Assembly (NCBI GenBank): GCA_019421925.1
Contig: JAHZEH010000079.1
Span: 2,190-8,069 of the forward strand
Length of the DNA: 5,880 bases
Source: Clostridia bacterium
Lineage (GTDB): Bacteria > Bacillota > Clostridia > Christensenellales > CALWSW01
Direction of reading: 5' to 3'
Below the pieces are notes generated by a model. The model was given only the letters and a program-made list of their open reading frames with translations. It was not told the DNA's origin and searched no databases. The translations under genes and the position numbers were made by a program. Below are positions 5,729 through 5,880 of this stretch, in pieces. The first letter of the stretch is position 1; every line of letters begins with the position of its first letter.

Positions 5729-5880
5729 TTATTGACTGATATGGTTCCTCAGGTGGTGTTCACAGGCCTGGAACAGAGTCTTATCCGCCCGCTTGAAGAA
5801 GTACTCCAGCTCGGAATCGCCCATGACGGTGTTGCGGCCGTTGGCATATTCCTCATCCACCATCTCCTTGATGTCCGATA
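5729..5880 (-). CDS. C-terminal fragment of an unrecognised protein
   Basis: An open frame enters from the right edge and ends with TAA at 5729-5731, giving 49 visible residues. The peptide contains SDIKEMVDEEYANG, then DSELEYFFKRADKTLFQ, and ends HHLRNHISQ. It is highly charged, has no proline, and looks helical and soluble. Codon choice (many C- or G-ending codons) matches the neighbouring genes, and a stem-loop follows at the expected distance, which supports a real gene. I do not recognise the family. The N-terminus and start lie outside the window. Confidence 0.75.
   Translation of the reverse strand, partial: SDIKEMVDEEYANGRNTVMGDSELEYFFKRADKTLFQACEHHLRNHISQ

Noticed and set aside
1..5880. 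CRISPR array, insertion sequence, phage or toxin-antitoxin content
   Set aside because: There are no spaced direct repeats, transposase or integrase motifs, or paired small toxin/antitoxin genes. The leftward genes are ordinary chromosomal functions. The tRNA end at 2331 is followed by its own terminator rather than an integration site.

Overview
The window looks like chromosomal DNA of a Gram-positive, spore-forming member of the Clostridia. A GC-rich relative of Oscillospiraceae is my best guess. Support comes from strong AGGAGG-type ribosome sites, consensus sigma-A promoters, many hairpin-plus-U terminators, a GlpP-type antiterminator (a Bacillota family), a short protein resembling the spore-coat protein GerQ, and GC-rich coding DNA with AT-rich promoters. 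The taxon is an inference; there is no rRNA or other marker here.

Layout. One gene reads rightward (182-514, GerQ-like) and ends in a near-perfect terminator at 542-578. Everything else reads leftward. Going from the right edge in the direction of transcription: the tail of an unrecognised gene (stop at 5729), a strong stem-loop, a promoter (5644-5673), a small P-loop protein (5185-5595), a terminator-like hairpin, thrC (threonine synthase, 3595-5094) and trpS (tryptophanyl-tRNA synthetase, 2543-3556). Next come a tRNA-Leu(GAG) gene (2331-2413) with its own perfect-consensus promoter and terminator, then a second promoter (2220-2248). That promoter leads into a leader holding an intrinsic terminator, then glpP (1500-2096), which overlaps by four bases (ATGA) with a HAD-IIA phosphatase gene (652-1503).

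How the genes may work together. The P-loop gene, thrC and trpS probably share transcription, because there is no room for a promoter between the hairpin at 5111-5154 and the thrC start. The glpP-phosphatase pair is the most suggestive unit. GlpP is a glycerol-3-phosphate-responsive RNA-binding antiterminator. Its own mRNA leader carries a terminator, and it is translationally coupled to a phosphatase of the superfamily that includes glycerol-3-phosphate and phosphoglycolate phosphatases. A feedback loop in which glycerol-3-phosphate opens the leader and the phosphatase lowers the metabolite is a testable inference, not something the sequence proves.

I see no mobile element, CRISPR array, phage gene or clearly novel multi-gene system. 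The stretches between genes are all shorter than 300 bases and are accounted for by promoters, leaders, hairpins and the tRNA. The exception is the first 180 bases, where only a ribosome site is clear.
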